Below are positions 8,952 to 18,830 of a stretch of 64,000 nt of DNA, in pieces. The stretch is taken from contig NC_059486.1 of the NCBI RefSeq assembly GCF_018139145.2, positions 6,138,001-6,202,000 on the forward strand, in the 5' to 3' direction. The notes under the pieces were generated by a model, which saw only the letters and a program-made list of their open reading frames with translations, searched no databases and had not been told where the DNA came from. Made by a program: the position numbers and the translations under genes. Numbering within the stretch: position 1 is the first letter of the stretch; each line of letters starts with the position of its first letter. The DNA is from Gymnogyps californianus (Eukaryota; Chordata; Aves; Accipitriformes; Cathartidae).

Positions 8952-9838
8952 GTAAGTCACTCTAATGCTCACACATGGTCTTCCCAGTGCCGGGGGCTGT
9001 ATGGGCTCTTCCTGGGGTTTGGGGTGTGTTTTTTTTCTTTCTTCATCTGCTCCATTTGGTTATAGTAGCGTGTCCTCTGTCTGTCTAACTGCACTGAAAC
9101 GTATTGACGTGCCTTTCCTTGACAGGAGGAAACAAGGTTTTATGGGCTAATTGGGCTTTGCTGCTTGCAAATCATTTTTGGTCCTTTCAAATCTGCAGAC
9201 CCTCTACTGATCCTGTGGGTCTTGTTCAACTTGTCTGAATGCAAGAGTTACTGGGTAAAAGTATATCTATATATTTGTCAGACAGCCAGATTATATTGGA
9301 GTTTATGAAACAGAAATTTCTTAACATTTCTCTTTCTCCTAAGGAGAAGCTCCTAGCTATGCTCTATGGTATGATGAGGAAATATATAGGGGGTTGAAGT
9401 GGAAGGCTTCAAGTCTGAGCCGATGGGTTGGGCTTGCTGGCTGAGGACAAGGTTGCATCTTCATGTCTCAATGGCACTCAGGAGGATGGCTGCCTCTTCA
9501 GCCTCCAAAAAGGAGCATAGCTGAGCCTTGGCTACAGCTGCATGGCACAGGGCTGAGGCGTGGGATGCTGGTGACAGGGAATCCTGCAGACATGCATGCT
9601 GCGTGTCCTCTGGACAGCTGGGGCCTCTTACCTCCAGGGCAGTGTTTTTAGATTGCTAGGCTGAACATGAAAAAAAAAAAAGCTGACTACAGAGACCTTG
9701 AGCTATTAGCTCCTTTGATGGTGGTAGGAGCTGCACTGAGACTCCAGCCAGGACCAAAACCCCATGGGTACAGCTGTGTCCGCACTATAAAGACCTTCCT
9801 CCTTCCACATCTGCCTCCCCATGCCGCTCTCCTCGCAG
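8952..9838 (+). other. Intron between proximal J and C pseudogene
   Basis: About 0.9 kb from the J donor to the acceptor CTCGCAG before the C pseudogene. It contains a poly-A run near 9669-9680 and no other recognisable feature. It is roughly half the length of the distal J-C intron and lacks that intron's TA-rich satellite. Confidence 0.65.
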
Positions 9839-10126
9839 GCCAGCCCAAGGTCTCCCCCACCATCTACCTCTTCCCGCCATCCTCCGACGAGCTCTCGGCA
9901 CAGAGCAAAGCCACCCTGGTGTGTCTGCTGGGAGACTTCTACCCCGGCACCGTGCGGGTGGCGTAGACGGCCGACAGCCATGCCCTCACCAGTGGCATCA
10001 AGACCGGCCAGAAGCTACCTGACGCTGAGTGCCGCCGACTGGAAGAGCCACAAGACCTACACCTGCAAGGTCACACATGAGACCGGCATCATCAAGAAGG
10101 TCCTGAATAGATCTGAGTGCTCCTAA
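9839..10126 (+). pseudogene. IGLC: Lambda constant-region pseudogene (proximal C)
   Basis: Clearly paralogous to the intact C exon at 13670. It starts with [18 protein letters not shown], keeps the first Cys ([11 protein letters not shown]) and ends with NRSECS and TAA. There are two independent breaks. The conserved Trp codon of VAW is TAG (9964-9966). A 35-bp segment between two GGCCAG repeats is missing near 10008, shifting the frame. The downstream half ([21 protein letters not shown]) is therefore in another frame. The acceptor site, 3' UTR similarity and AATAAA are retained. The exon cannot encode a CL domain. Confidence 0.95.
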
Positions 10127-10314
10127 CCCCACTGGGGATCAGACAGCCCTGGCCCTGGAGCATCACATTCCCCAGCACAGTGCTTCACCACTTGCCCCAT
10201 CCCTGTCCCCTCCTTCTGTGCAAGTCTCTGCCATCTCTGTGGGTGCTTCCTTCTCGCCCTACCTGAATCCCTCCCATCTGCCCTGCCCCGTCCTCTCATC
10301 CTGGGCATCACCCA

Positions 10315-10320
10315 AATAAA
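10315..10320 (+). terminator. Polyadenylation signal of the C pseudogene
   Basis: AATAAA about 190 bp after the pseudogene stop codon, within a 3' UTR that resembles that of the intact C gene (TCACCCAAATAAAC followed by GAGCTAGCACTGGC). Confidence 0.75.
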
Positions 10321-12002
10321 CCCTGAGCTAGCACTGGCCCTGCATCCGCATCTCCCAGTCCTTTCTCCTTGGTCAAATATGATCATGACCCTGCAACAAA
10401 ACATGGCCCCAGTCAGTGAGAGCTTAACTGCTCACTCCCACGTCTTGAGCTCGCTGGGTTGGTGCATTTTCCCCTGCGATGGTCTGCGGCTGGTCCTTGG
10501 GAGTCTCCAGCTGGCTGCTGCCTTCCCTCCCCGGGCTCCTGCCCCAAATGCTGTTGCACCTGGGGAGCAGAGCAGGAGCCATCTCAGGCGCTAGGGCTGC
10601 ACTAGCCCTGAGTTTGGTCCATGGGCACTGGCTTGATCTCCCGCAGCAAAGGCAGGAGCTAAATTAAGTTGGAGAAAGCAGCCAGCCAGGGCTCCTCCAC
10701 TGCAGCGCCCAGTGCTGGCTGATGCACCTAGCCCTCCCTTCCACCTCTGGACCAGGCCCCCCAACCCAGGCAGGGCATAAAGCGCTGAGACCTGTGCTGA
10801 GCTCTGTAAGGGCAGAAATAAAAACCCCTGTGAATTCAGCCTTCGGTTATCACGCACTGGTGCAGCGATAGGTTCCTTCAGTGAGCATCCCGGAGCCTGA
10901 TCTTCCGGCATGGCTGGCAGGCTTCATTGGCTCAGGGGGGCTCTGAACTCCCCCACACCAGAGCCGGCCCTGCACCAGTGCCTTTGCCGGTGCTGAGATG
11001 CCGGGTGTGACAAAGGGAAGTGCTTATTTACCCTCGGTGGGATGGTCCAGTGCCCCGCGCCCACCCCCAAGCACAGGGCTGAGCTCCGGCACAGCAGCGG
11101 GCGCAGTGTGACGGCAGCCGGGGCTGCACCACTCCCCTGCCACGGGCTGCCCCAGCACAGGGCAGCCCGACACAGCTGCCGCAAGGCTCGCCCACCCGCC
11201 AGGCACCAAAAATCCTGCCCAGGTAAGGATGTGGGCTGTGCTGGGGGTCCAGTTTTGCCCCAGAGAGGAGGGCCAGGCTGCAGGGTGGCACGGCCGCCGG
11301 GAGGTGGGGTCCCCTATGAAACCACGCACCTACGCCAGCGCTGGTGTTTCTGGGCAGTGGGAAGGACAGCTGGATGGTTTATTCATGAGGCTTACCCACA
11401 CACATACTGTCTGATGACTGGTGGTCCCCATTTGCCCCGGCTTCAGCCATGGTGTGGCCTGAGGGGTGGCAGGACAGTGGCTGATGCCCCTCCAGGGCAG
11501 CCCACAGCCACCTGCATGGCAGCAGCGCAGGTCGAGGCAAGGTGCTGCCTGTTGCACCTTAGGGGCACCCAAAGCCTCCACCAGCCCTTCCTCACCTGGG
11601 ATTAATGTCCCCACACCACAGGCAGGGACATGGGCTTGTAACGAGCACGAGGCACACGGTTCTGCGTAGCAGTGGGTCCCTGGACCAGCCAACGATGCAG
11701 CCACAGCTCTGGAGAGCCCAGCCAACGTGGTCCATGTGGGATGGCAGGGCCAAGGCCACCCATTTTCCCGTGGCCCCTCCAGCAAGGACACACAGTCGTC
11801 CCCATATGGCTGTCCTGCTGCTCCTGCCCTGCCACATCCACTGGGGCACATCCAGTACCGTGCATCCATCCTGCTGTGTCCATCGGGGCACCTCCATCCC
11901 ATCACCTCCATCCTGCTGTGTCCATCGGGGCACCTCCATCCCATCACCTCCATCCTGCCACATCCATGGAGGGCCCAGGACTGCTCCTGCCATGAGGCAG
12001 GA
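10321..12002. other. Spacer between the two J-C clusters
   Basis: GC-rich, with no gene recognised. It includes the 42-bp minisatellite at 11824-11970 directly upstream of the distal J. The open frames here, including the minus-strand one at 11330-12013, are driven by composition and by the minisatellite. Confidence 0.6.
11824..11970. repeat. 42-bp minisatellite upstream of distal J
   Basis: A 42-bp unit beginning CCATCCTGCTGTGTCCATCG recurs at 11866, 11908 and (partial) 11950. A more diverged copy lies before it at 11824. The array ends about 30 bp before the J nonamer. Confidence 0.85.
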
Positions 12003-12030
12003 GGTTTTTGCATGGCCCTGTATCACTGTG
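12003..12030 (+). other. 12-bp-spacer recombination signal of the distal J
   Basis: Nonamer GGTTTTTGC (12003-12011), a 12-bp spacer (12012-12023) and the consensus heptamer CACTGTG (12024-12030). It pairs with the 23-RSS of the V genes. Confidence 0.95.
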
Positions 12031-12068
12031 TGGTGTATTCGGGGCCGGGACCATGTTGACCGTCCTAG
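12031..12068 (+). CDS. IGLJ: Functional lambda joining segment (distal J)
   Basis: Encodes GVFGAGTMLTVL plus a split codon, with the FGXGT bulge motif and a GTGAGT donor at 12069. The V genes end with two bases of a codon and this J begins with one, so untrimmed germline V-J joins are in frame for all three V genes. It splices to the C exon at 13670 across a 1.6-kb intron, and the split codon becomes Asp (GAT). Chicken lambda chains have Gly-Gln-Pro-Lys here; the Asp comes from the first bases of this C exon. Confidence 0.95.
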
Positions 12069-13669
12069 GTGAGTCGCCGACTTCTTCTCGGTCTTTCCTT
12101 CCCCACCGCGAAATTGTGACATTTTGTCGATTTTCGGTGATTTGGGGTTTTTTCCTCGGACTTGGCGCTGGGCTGGGGTCTGCCGCCGGTTCAGGGACGG
12201 GCACTAAGCGCAGCGTTGCGGGCTGTGTCTTGTCCCTGTGGACTCGGAGGACTCTGGTGCGCGCCATGGAGGATTGGGGGGTGTTTTCTCAATTGAAAGA
12301 TCTTAAAATTTGGCCAGGAAATGTGTCTGAGGTCTCAGGGAGCCTATTTCAGAAACTCAGGTTTAGATCTCTAAGAAAGTCAATTTTTGTCTTTGTTAAA
12401 GAAATTAGTCGTTAGTCTAAGGTCTAAGGTCTAAGTCCTCAACTCTTAGTCCTGAGGACTAAGTCTGTTGCCCTTGGTGAGGAGTAGGGGCTTCTCTGCG
12501 GGGCCCCACAGCCGAGGGTGCGGGCGCTGCGAAATGGCAGCCTGTCCTCAGCTGCGAGCAGGCTGAAGTCACGTCCGACTTTGTGCTAAAATGGCACGTC
12601 CCTAGGATCTTAACCAAAAGTTTTCAGGGGTATCTGAAAGAGCCCGTTGTCCAGGTAAGCTGTGTCAAAAACGGAGATTATTGTGTTGAAAATGCTGCCG
12701 GGAAAGTTGTTTGTCTGTCTTTGTAATTTTTAAAAGAATTTGGCCAAAAATCCCAATCTGAACCAAATTACTAGGGGCGTAAGATTGAGAAAAATGTAGT
12801 TTGCCAATTTCTTCAGCAGAAAGTTTTTAATGGCAGAGTCCTCCAGGTTTTCAAATAGAGATAGAGATAGAGACATTGTACATTTGGGGAGGCACCAGAA
12901 CCACCTCGGAAAGACCAAACGTCTTTTCTCCGTCTTCCTTCGGGTGATTCTTAATTGTACTTTTTCTGAGACAAGTCTGAAAGTGTCTGAAAGCAGAACT
13001 GGGCAGAAAACAAGATGGTTTGTCTTTGAAATTTTGATTTTTAAAAAAATTGCCTTGCAAAAGGAAAGAAATGGGTTTATGGCAACTAACCAGACATTTT
13101 GTTTCAAATATATATATCATATATATATGAATATATATAATATATATATAACAAATATATTTTATCTATGAAAAATATATATACATAAATATGTATATTA
13201 TATAAATGTTATATAATTATACATATATTTGTATAACAATATATACTACATATATATGTAGTAGATTGTATATTTTATCTATGTAATATATAATATACAT
13301 ATATATGATGTATATTAGCTATATATATAGATATCTGTAATATATGTGTATAGCACATATATATACATGTAGTATATATATAACATATACACGTATATAT
13401 GGGATGTATGTATATGTGTATGTGTATTACACACACGCATATATACACATATATTTATTTATATATATATGTAAAATATATATATATAGATGCATCCCAA
13501 ACCTAAATACATTAGAGTGATAAATGATAAACTCTTAGCTGTGGGGGAAGTGTGGAGTTTCTGGGCAGTGCCAACTGGGGCAGGCAGGGCAGGCAGGGCA
13601 GGCAGGCAGGAGGCTGTGGCGGGGCACAGGTTCCCCCCTGACCCCACGCCGCTCTCTCTCCCCTCGCAG
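12069..13669 (+). other. Distal J-C intron
   Basis: 1.6 kb. The first 150 bp are unique sequence with T-rich runs. A hairpin-forming element (CTTAGTCC-TGA-GGACTAAG) lies at 12445-12463 next to short GGTCTAA repeats at about 12415-12435. The second half is dominated by a TA-rich satellite. Minus- and plus-strand open frames at 12730-13171 show no similarity to known proteins. Confidence 0.8.
13105..13492. repeat. TA-rich microsatellite in the J-C intron
   Basis: About 390 bp of almost pure alternating TA-type sequence (ATATAT blocks broken by G, C and ACAC stretches) lying 180 bp upstream of the C exon. Such tracts can extrude cruciforms and are length-polymorphic. Confidence 0.9.
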
Positions 13670-13992
13670 ATCAGCCCAAGGTCTCCCCCACCGTCCACCT
13701 CTTCCCACCATCCTCCGATGAGCTCTCGGCACAGGGCAAAGCCACCCTGGTGTGTCTGCTGGGAGACTTCTACCCCGGCGCCGTGCAGGTGGCCTGGACG
13801 GCCGATGGCCGTACCCTCAGCAGTGGCATCGAGACTGGCCAGCCCCAGCGGCAGACCAACAGCAAGTACATGGCCAGCAGCTACCTGACGCTGAGTGCCG
13901 CCGAATGGAAGAGCCACGAGACCTACACCTGCAAGGTCACGCACGAGGCCGGCAACGTGGATAAGAGCCTGAATAGATCCCAGTGTTCCTAA
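13670..13992 (+). CDS. IGLC: Immunoglobulin lambda constant region (functional)
   Basis: Single C1-set Ig domain exon that pairs with the heavy-chain CH1. The acceptor CCCTCGCAG precedes base 13670. The exon reads [19 protein letters not shown], then [11 protein letters not shown] (first Cys), VAWTADGR (core Trp), [26 protein letters not shown] (second Cys), and ends NRSQCS. The penultimate Cys makes the interchain disulfide. There are 106 complete codons, then TAA at 13990-13992. The frame is intact. The pseudogene at 9839 is its paralogue; this copy keeps the Trp codon and the 35-bp segment lost there. Confidence 0.97.
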
Positions 13993-14154
13993 CCCTGCTG
14001 GGACCTCCCCGCACCCGGCAGCCCCTTGCCGGCCCCTTGCCGGCGCCCTCCCTCTTCCCCGCTGCTGGGGGCAGCGGCTCCCCCCCCACCGCAGATGTCT
14101 CTCCCCATGTCCCCCTGTCCCCTGCTCCTGTCCCCCCGCCCTGAGTGTCACACG

Positions 14155-14160
14155 AATAAA
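14155..14160 (+). terminator. Polyadenylation signal of IGLC
   Basis: AATAAA 163 bp after the stop codon, in the same context as in the C pseudogene (TCAC...AATAAAC followed by an ACTAGCGCTGGC-like segment). Confidence 0.85.
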
Positions 14161-15030
14161 CACCGACACTGAACTAGCGCTGGCTCAGCATCCCTGTCTC
14201 TGTGTGCTTCCAACGCGCCTGCTCCCCTCTGCGCCGGCCAGCAGTGCCCCAGTGGCACCAGTATGGAGGCGGGTGGAATGGGAACACACATGCACGCGCA
14301 CGTGCACACACATATATTGCTGTGGCTCCTTGCAGGTCTTGCTCACCCCTGGGGACCCCAATGAACCCCCCTGGCACTGCCAAGACCAGGGGATGAGCAG
14401 CCTGGGGCAGCAGCCTGGTCTAAGCCCCCATGCCAGCAGCGAGCACGTGGCCCTGGCTGTGCCATCCTTGTCCCTTGCCCGCTGGCCTCTGAGTGCCAGC
14501 TCCCTTGCAGGGACATGTGGCTTGTGGTGGGGCCATAGCTAGCCTTGTCCCTTTGCTGGCCAGCCCTGGCTCTGTCCCCGTTTCCTCAGTCACCCCCGTG
14601 TCCCCCAGGATGGGGGTGCCCGTGTAGCCACCAGTCGTGCACACACACCAGTCTGTCCCTTGCACCCTGTACCACGGCAGCATGGGCCCCTGCGTGCCAC
14701 ATGCCCTGTCCCCATCCCAGCACAGCCCTGGGGAAGTTTCCCTGCGGCCCTGCAGACAGAGCAGCTTACAGCCATGGCTCTGCTGAGAGCGCCAGTGCTC
14801 AGCTGCGGTCACCCCATCAGAGCTGCCAGGAGCCACCCCAGGGACAGGGGATGGGAGCACCCAGCCATGCTGTGTGCAGCTCTGGGGGAGATGCCCCTTT
14901 GCCAGCCTCTTAGTAAAGGGGGGACAGCCCCACCACATCCCCCTCCCCAAGCTGTGTCAGTGCCAGTGGGGTGCCTGGCCCCACCAGGCTTTGGGTTGCC
15001 ATGTGTCCCTGCAGGCGCCTTCTGGGGACA
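14161..15030. other. IGLC 3' flank
   Basis: GC-rich sequence with a short CA/GC-type dinucleotide patch around 14285-14320. No gene or strong regulatory motif recognised; the overlapping open frames appear to be compositional. Confidence 0.55.
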
Positions 15031-15775
15031 CAGAATCATAGAATCATAGAATGGTTTGGGTTGGAAGGGACCTTTAAAGGTCATCTAGTCCAACCCCCCT
15101 GCAATGAGCAGGGACATCTTCAACTAGATCAGGTTGCTCAGAGCCCCATCCAACCTGACCTTCAATGTTTCCAGGGATGGGGCATCTCCCACCTCTCTGG
15201 GCAACCTGTGCCAGTGTTTCACCACCCTCGTCGTAAAAAATTTCTTCCTTGTATCTAGTTTAAATCTACCCTCCTTTTGTTTAAAACCGTTATCCCTTGT
15301 CCTATTGCAACAGGCCCTACAAAAAAGTTTGTCCCCATCTTTCTTATAAGCCCCCTGTAAGTACTGAAAGGCCACAATAAGGTGTCCCCAAATCCTTCCC
15401 TTCTGCAGGCTGAACAACCCCAGCTCTCAGCCTTTCCTCATAGGAGAGGTGTTCCATCCCTCTGATTATTTTTGTGGCCCTCCTCTGGACCCGCTCCAAC
15501 AGGTCCATGTCTTTCCCGTGCTGAGGGCTCCAGAGCTGGATGCAGTACTTCAGGTGGGGTCTCACCAGAGCGGAGTAGAGGGGCATTATCACCTCCCTTG
15601 ACCTGCTGGCCACGCTGCTTGTGATGCAGCCCAGGATACAGTTGGCTTTCTGGGCTGCAAGCACGCATTGCTGGCTCATGTCCAGCTTTTTATCCACCAA
15701 TACCCCCAAGTCCTTCTCCACAGGGCTACTCTCAATTGCTTCATCCCCCAGCCTGTATTGATGCCGGGGCACAGG
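15031..15775 (-). mobile_element. CR1 non-LTR retrotransposon, 5'-truncated
   Basis: The 3' end is at low coordinates, with the tandem AGAATCAT-type tail repeats (15032-15050) typical of CR1. Next comes TTTGGGTTGGAAGGGACC and the conserved body. The minus strand carries an open stretch of the C-terminal reverse-transcriptase-domain region of ORF2 (for example [16 protein letters not shown] and [15 protein letters not shown]) without stops over at least 130 codons. The copy is therefore relatively young. The 5' part of ORF2 and ORF1 are absent, so it cannot move on its own. Confidence 0.95.
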
Positions 15776-16094
15776 AGGAATGATCAGACCCCCGGGAGCC
15801 TGGCCATGGGGAGTGACCCCTAGTGAGGCGCAGAGGTCAACCCCACTCGGGGCAGCCCTCGTGCCCGTCCCAGGGACCTGGACACCCACGACCACAGTGG
15901 CTCCTCTCTGCCTCCTGCTGGCAATCGGCCGCCCTGGGAAGGCCAGGGGCCAGCCAACACCTTCACCGTGGAATGGGCACTCCCCATGTTGGCCTTGCTT
16001 GGGGCAAAGCCCCCAGCAGCCGACAAGGAGAAAGCACCGCTCTGTGCAGCACTGCCGGCTGTGTGTCCTCCCTGCTGCGTCCATCTGTCCTGTT

Positions 16095-16225
16095 CACCCC
16101 AGCACCTCTGTCCTGTCCACCTCAATGCCTCCATCCATCCTACCCACCCCAACAGCTCCATTCATCCTACCCACTCGAGCATCTCCATCCATCCTACCCA
16201 CCCCAACGCCTCCATCCATCCCAGA
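16095..16225. repeat. Short minisatellite, CTCCATCCATCCTACCCACC type
   Basis: Roughly 28-30-bp units (TCCATCCATCCTACCCACCC followed by AACGCC or a variant) repeated about four times with substitutions. Similar in style to the minisatellite upstream of the distal J but with a different unit. Confidence 0.75.
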
Positions 16226-16599
16226 AAGCTCTGATGGAGCTGCCCACCCTGGCTCTTTAATGCTCTTTTTTACCCAGCTGTTCAGCAACCACTTGAGGAT
16301 TTCTCAGGCAATGAAGCCAAAACAAAACCAAAAATCTTCTGCCAAACTCAAACTCTAGGAGACAAGATCCAAGGGGGCAGTTTCTGCTCTCTGCATTGTT
16401 CCTTGTCTGGCAAAACATCTAAGGAAACGGAGCCTCCCAGGGAACGAGCACTGCGGCAGCAACCCCAAACCTGCCAGGAAAGCAAACACCGAAGAGGAAC
16501 TTCGAGTGGAATTAAGTTTCTTTCATCCATCTCTTGCTCACATGGACATGCCAGGGTGGGCAGTGATGGCCTGAACACAGGCTGCCTGGAGACAGCAGC

Positions 16600-16740
16600 T
16601 CCCTGCTCCATGCTGTCCCCATGTCCCCATGCCCAAACTGCTCCCCCCCTGCCCTGCCTATGTCCCCTGCACCCAGGGGTCACCCAAACAAACACTGCCA
16701 CCGAGCTCGCGCTGGCTGTGCGTGGATGGCCATGTCTCCT
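16600..16740 (+). pseudogene. Possible relic of a third IGLC 3' UTR
   Basis: The stretch TCACCCAAACAAACACTG (about 16679-16696) matches the C-pseudogene 3' UTR (TCACCCAAATAAACCCTG) with the polyadenylation signal changed to AACAAA (16687-16692). It is followed by GAGCTCGCGCTGGC, compare GAACTAGCGCTGGC after the intact C gene. The preceding CCATGTCCCC/CCTGTCCCC-rich run also resembles the IGLC 3' UTR. I find no recognisable C exon or J upstream of it. It suggests a further J-C unit now eroded, but the match is short and some of it is low complexity. Confidence 0.55.
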
Positions 16741-18815
16741 GCGCCCCTCACCCCGTTCCTGTGCTGGCGTTATCTCCACGTGCACTAAAATCAGCTTTTG
16801 CCAAGCAGTGATACTGTTTGCGGCTGCTGTTTCTCTCTCGCTGCTGGTGACCCTGCAGCCCCTGGGGACGTGGGGCACTGGGAGGTGTACCGAGTGTCCC
16901 AGGCCTCTGTCGGCCTGCCTCCCTGCCTGCGTGCCACCGAAGGGGGTCATCCCGGCTGGTGCAGGCAGGGGCTCAGCCCCTGCAGCACAGCCCCACTCTC
17001 ACCCCCACCAAAGCTTCACCCCCTGCTGTGCCTGGGGCCGCCCCGGGGTGTCCCGCTCTGCGGCTGCTGGGGTTTCCCCGGCTGCACCAGGCATTTTGTC
17101 CTCGACGGGGGACAGCACGAGCCTTCCCCAGGCACCCCGAGCAGCTCCAGGGACACGTGCCAGTGCTGCGGGGATGTGTGTCAGCCCTGTGGGGGCCGTG
17201 GGCACTGTGCAGTCCTGGCAGGGCACAGATGGGAGGGGCAGGGGGGACATGAGCCCTGGTCTGCCCCAACCCTCCTTCCCTCCTGCTTTTTGGCAGGGAG
17301 CTGGCAGCAGGGCCTGGACCCCACCAGAGGTGCCAAGAGGCAGCTCATGCTCCAAAACAACTTTATTGGCTTTATTCCGGCTTTATTCTGGCTTTATCCT
17401 GCTCCCCAGCTGGGCAAGGGAGACCCTGCCACGGCACAGCCCCGTGCATGGGGCAAACCCCCTTCCCATCGCCTTGCACAGGGGACTGGGCCGATGGAGG
17501 CAGTCCCAGTGTCCCTGCCCACGTATGGGGTGATAGGCTTGAGGTTTTCCCAAGAAACCCCATCCCCACGGAGCAAACCCGTGCCTGCGCCAGATCGCAG
17601 CCCACTGGGCTGCCACTGACCTCAGGGAAGGAGCCAGCAGTGGGATGCTCAGCCTGCACCAGAGCCAGGGGAAGGAAGGAAGGGCGATGGAGGGATCTGT
17701 CCTGCTGTGTTTCCAGATGAGCTCCTTTAAGAGACAGTTTCCTGGGCATGGAGAGCCCGCAGCGGCAGAGAGCCAGCAGAGTTGGTCCTGGGGGACTGCC
17801 GGGCTGTGGTAGGGGGTCTGGGAGGCGAGGGTCCCTGCAGTGCGGCTGCACACGCCTGTCCCGGCTTGCTGCTGGGAGGTGCGGACCCAGAGATGGCACC
17901 AGTTCCTCCACCCTGGCGCTGAGCCCCTTTCCACACTCAAGCAAGGTTATTCCCCTGCAAACCCCTGCCCGTGGCATCCTCGTCCCCAGCCTAGTGGTGC
18001 TGCCCAGGCTTTCGCCCAGGAGAGCGGCTGCCTGGGTTTCTGCCAGTCAAAAATGCCCCAAGGACCGAGACCTGCTGCCAGGAAAGATGCTCACTTTTTT
18101 TTCCACTGAGAAAGCTCAAGCCTCAGTAATTATTGATTCCAGTAGTTGGCAAATCATGCCCTTAAGCAGTGGTTGAGGCGGGGGTGAATGATGGGGTAAC
18201 ACAGGAGCCCCTGTCCCAGCCACGCTGCCAGGTTTTACCCTGCTAAATGCCACATTTTGGGGGGGTGGCTGGCAGGGAGGGGGGTGGCAGGGCAATGCTT
18301 TCCACAGGGCTTGAAATCCATCTTGATGTCCCACAGGTAAAACCTGTTCCTCGGTCATAGGACACCAGACCAAGCTTTTCACAGCGTCAGTTTGGGGCAG
18401 GTCCTGCTGGGCCACGAGCCAGGGTCTCACTTCAGCTCGGATCTGGGCAAGCAGAGCACAGGCGTGTTTCTGACTCTGGGGGCAGGAAACCTCACTAATT
18501 ATTGATTAAAAGATTTTGCTAAATTCTTTCCATAAGCAACAACTGGCAAGGAAAAACCTGCTGAATTATAGATCAGTGGCCCCGGCCCCCCCAGGGCTCC
18601 CATACTCCCCCACCGCCCACAGCACGGCAGATTTCCAGCCACAGTTTTACCCATAACAAGACTTCAATAGGGCTGGGGAGCCACCGCTGGGAATCACACT
18701 GGGATGCGGGGTCTGATCCAGCCCCCGGCAGGGAGGGAAGCGGTGCCTGGGAAGAAAAGGCCTGTCCCGTTCCCGCAGCCACCCTCAGTGGGTTTTTCTG
18801 GTGAGCAAATGTGCT
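16741..18815. other. GC-rich spacer with AATAAA cluster and AT islands
   Basis: No gene recognised; the 376-codon plus-strand frame at 16403-17533 has no identifiable domain and overlaps other long frames. On the minus strand three AATAAA hexamers lie within 26 bp (17362-17387) as part of a degenerate GGCTTTATTC repeat; they could end a leftward transcript, but I see no exon for one. Two copies of a CCTCA[G/C]TAATTATTGATT element occur at 18121-18138 and 18490-18507, and a small palindrome ACAGGT-AAA-ACCTGT at 18333-18347. Confidence 0.55.
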
Positions 18816-18819
18816 GAGT

Positions 18820-18830
18820 GAAACCGAAAC
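18820..18830 (+). promoter_or_regulatory. ISRE-type IRF site downstream of IGLC
   Basis: GAAACCGAAAC fits the interferon-stimulated response element consensus GAAANNGAAAC bound by IRF-family factors. A CAGCTG E-box lies about 18 bp downstream, inside a CTCGCTCTCGCTCT run. AT-rich sequence follows at 18890-18990. Could be part of a B-cell enhancer; function is inferred. Confidence 0.5.

Noticed and set aside
11824..11970. Regular direct repeats considered as a CRISPR-like array
   Set aside because: The 42-bp units are contiguous without spacers, in a vertebrate locus; it is a minisatellite.
15344..16084. 246-codon minus-strand frame as a host gene
   Set aside because: The recognisable half is CR1 ORF2; the rest reads out of the element into flanking DNA.
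16403..17533. 376-codon plus-strand open frame
   Set aside because: Overlaps other long frames on both strands in GC-rich DNA, covers the 3' UTR-like relic, has no domain, no splice context and low-complexity composition.
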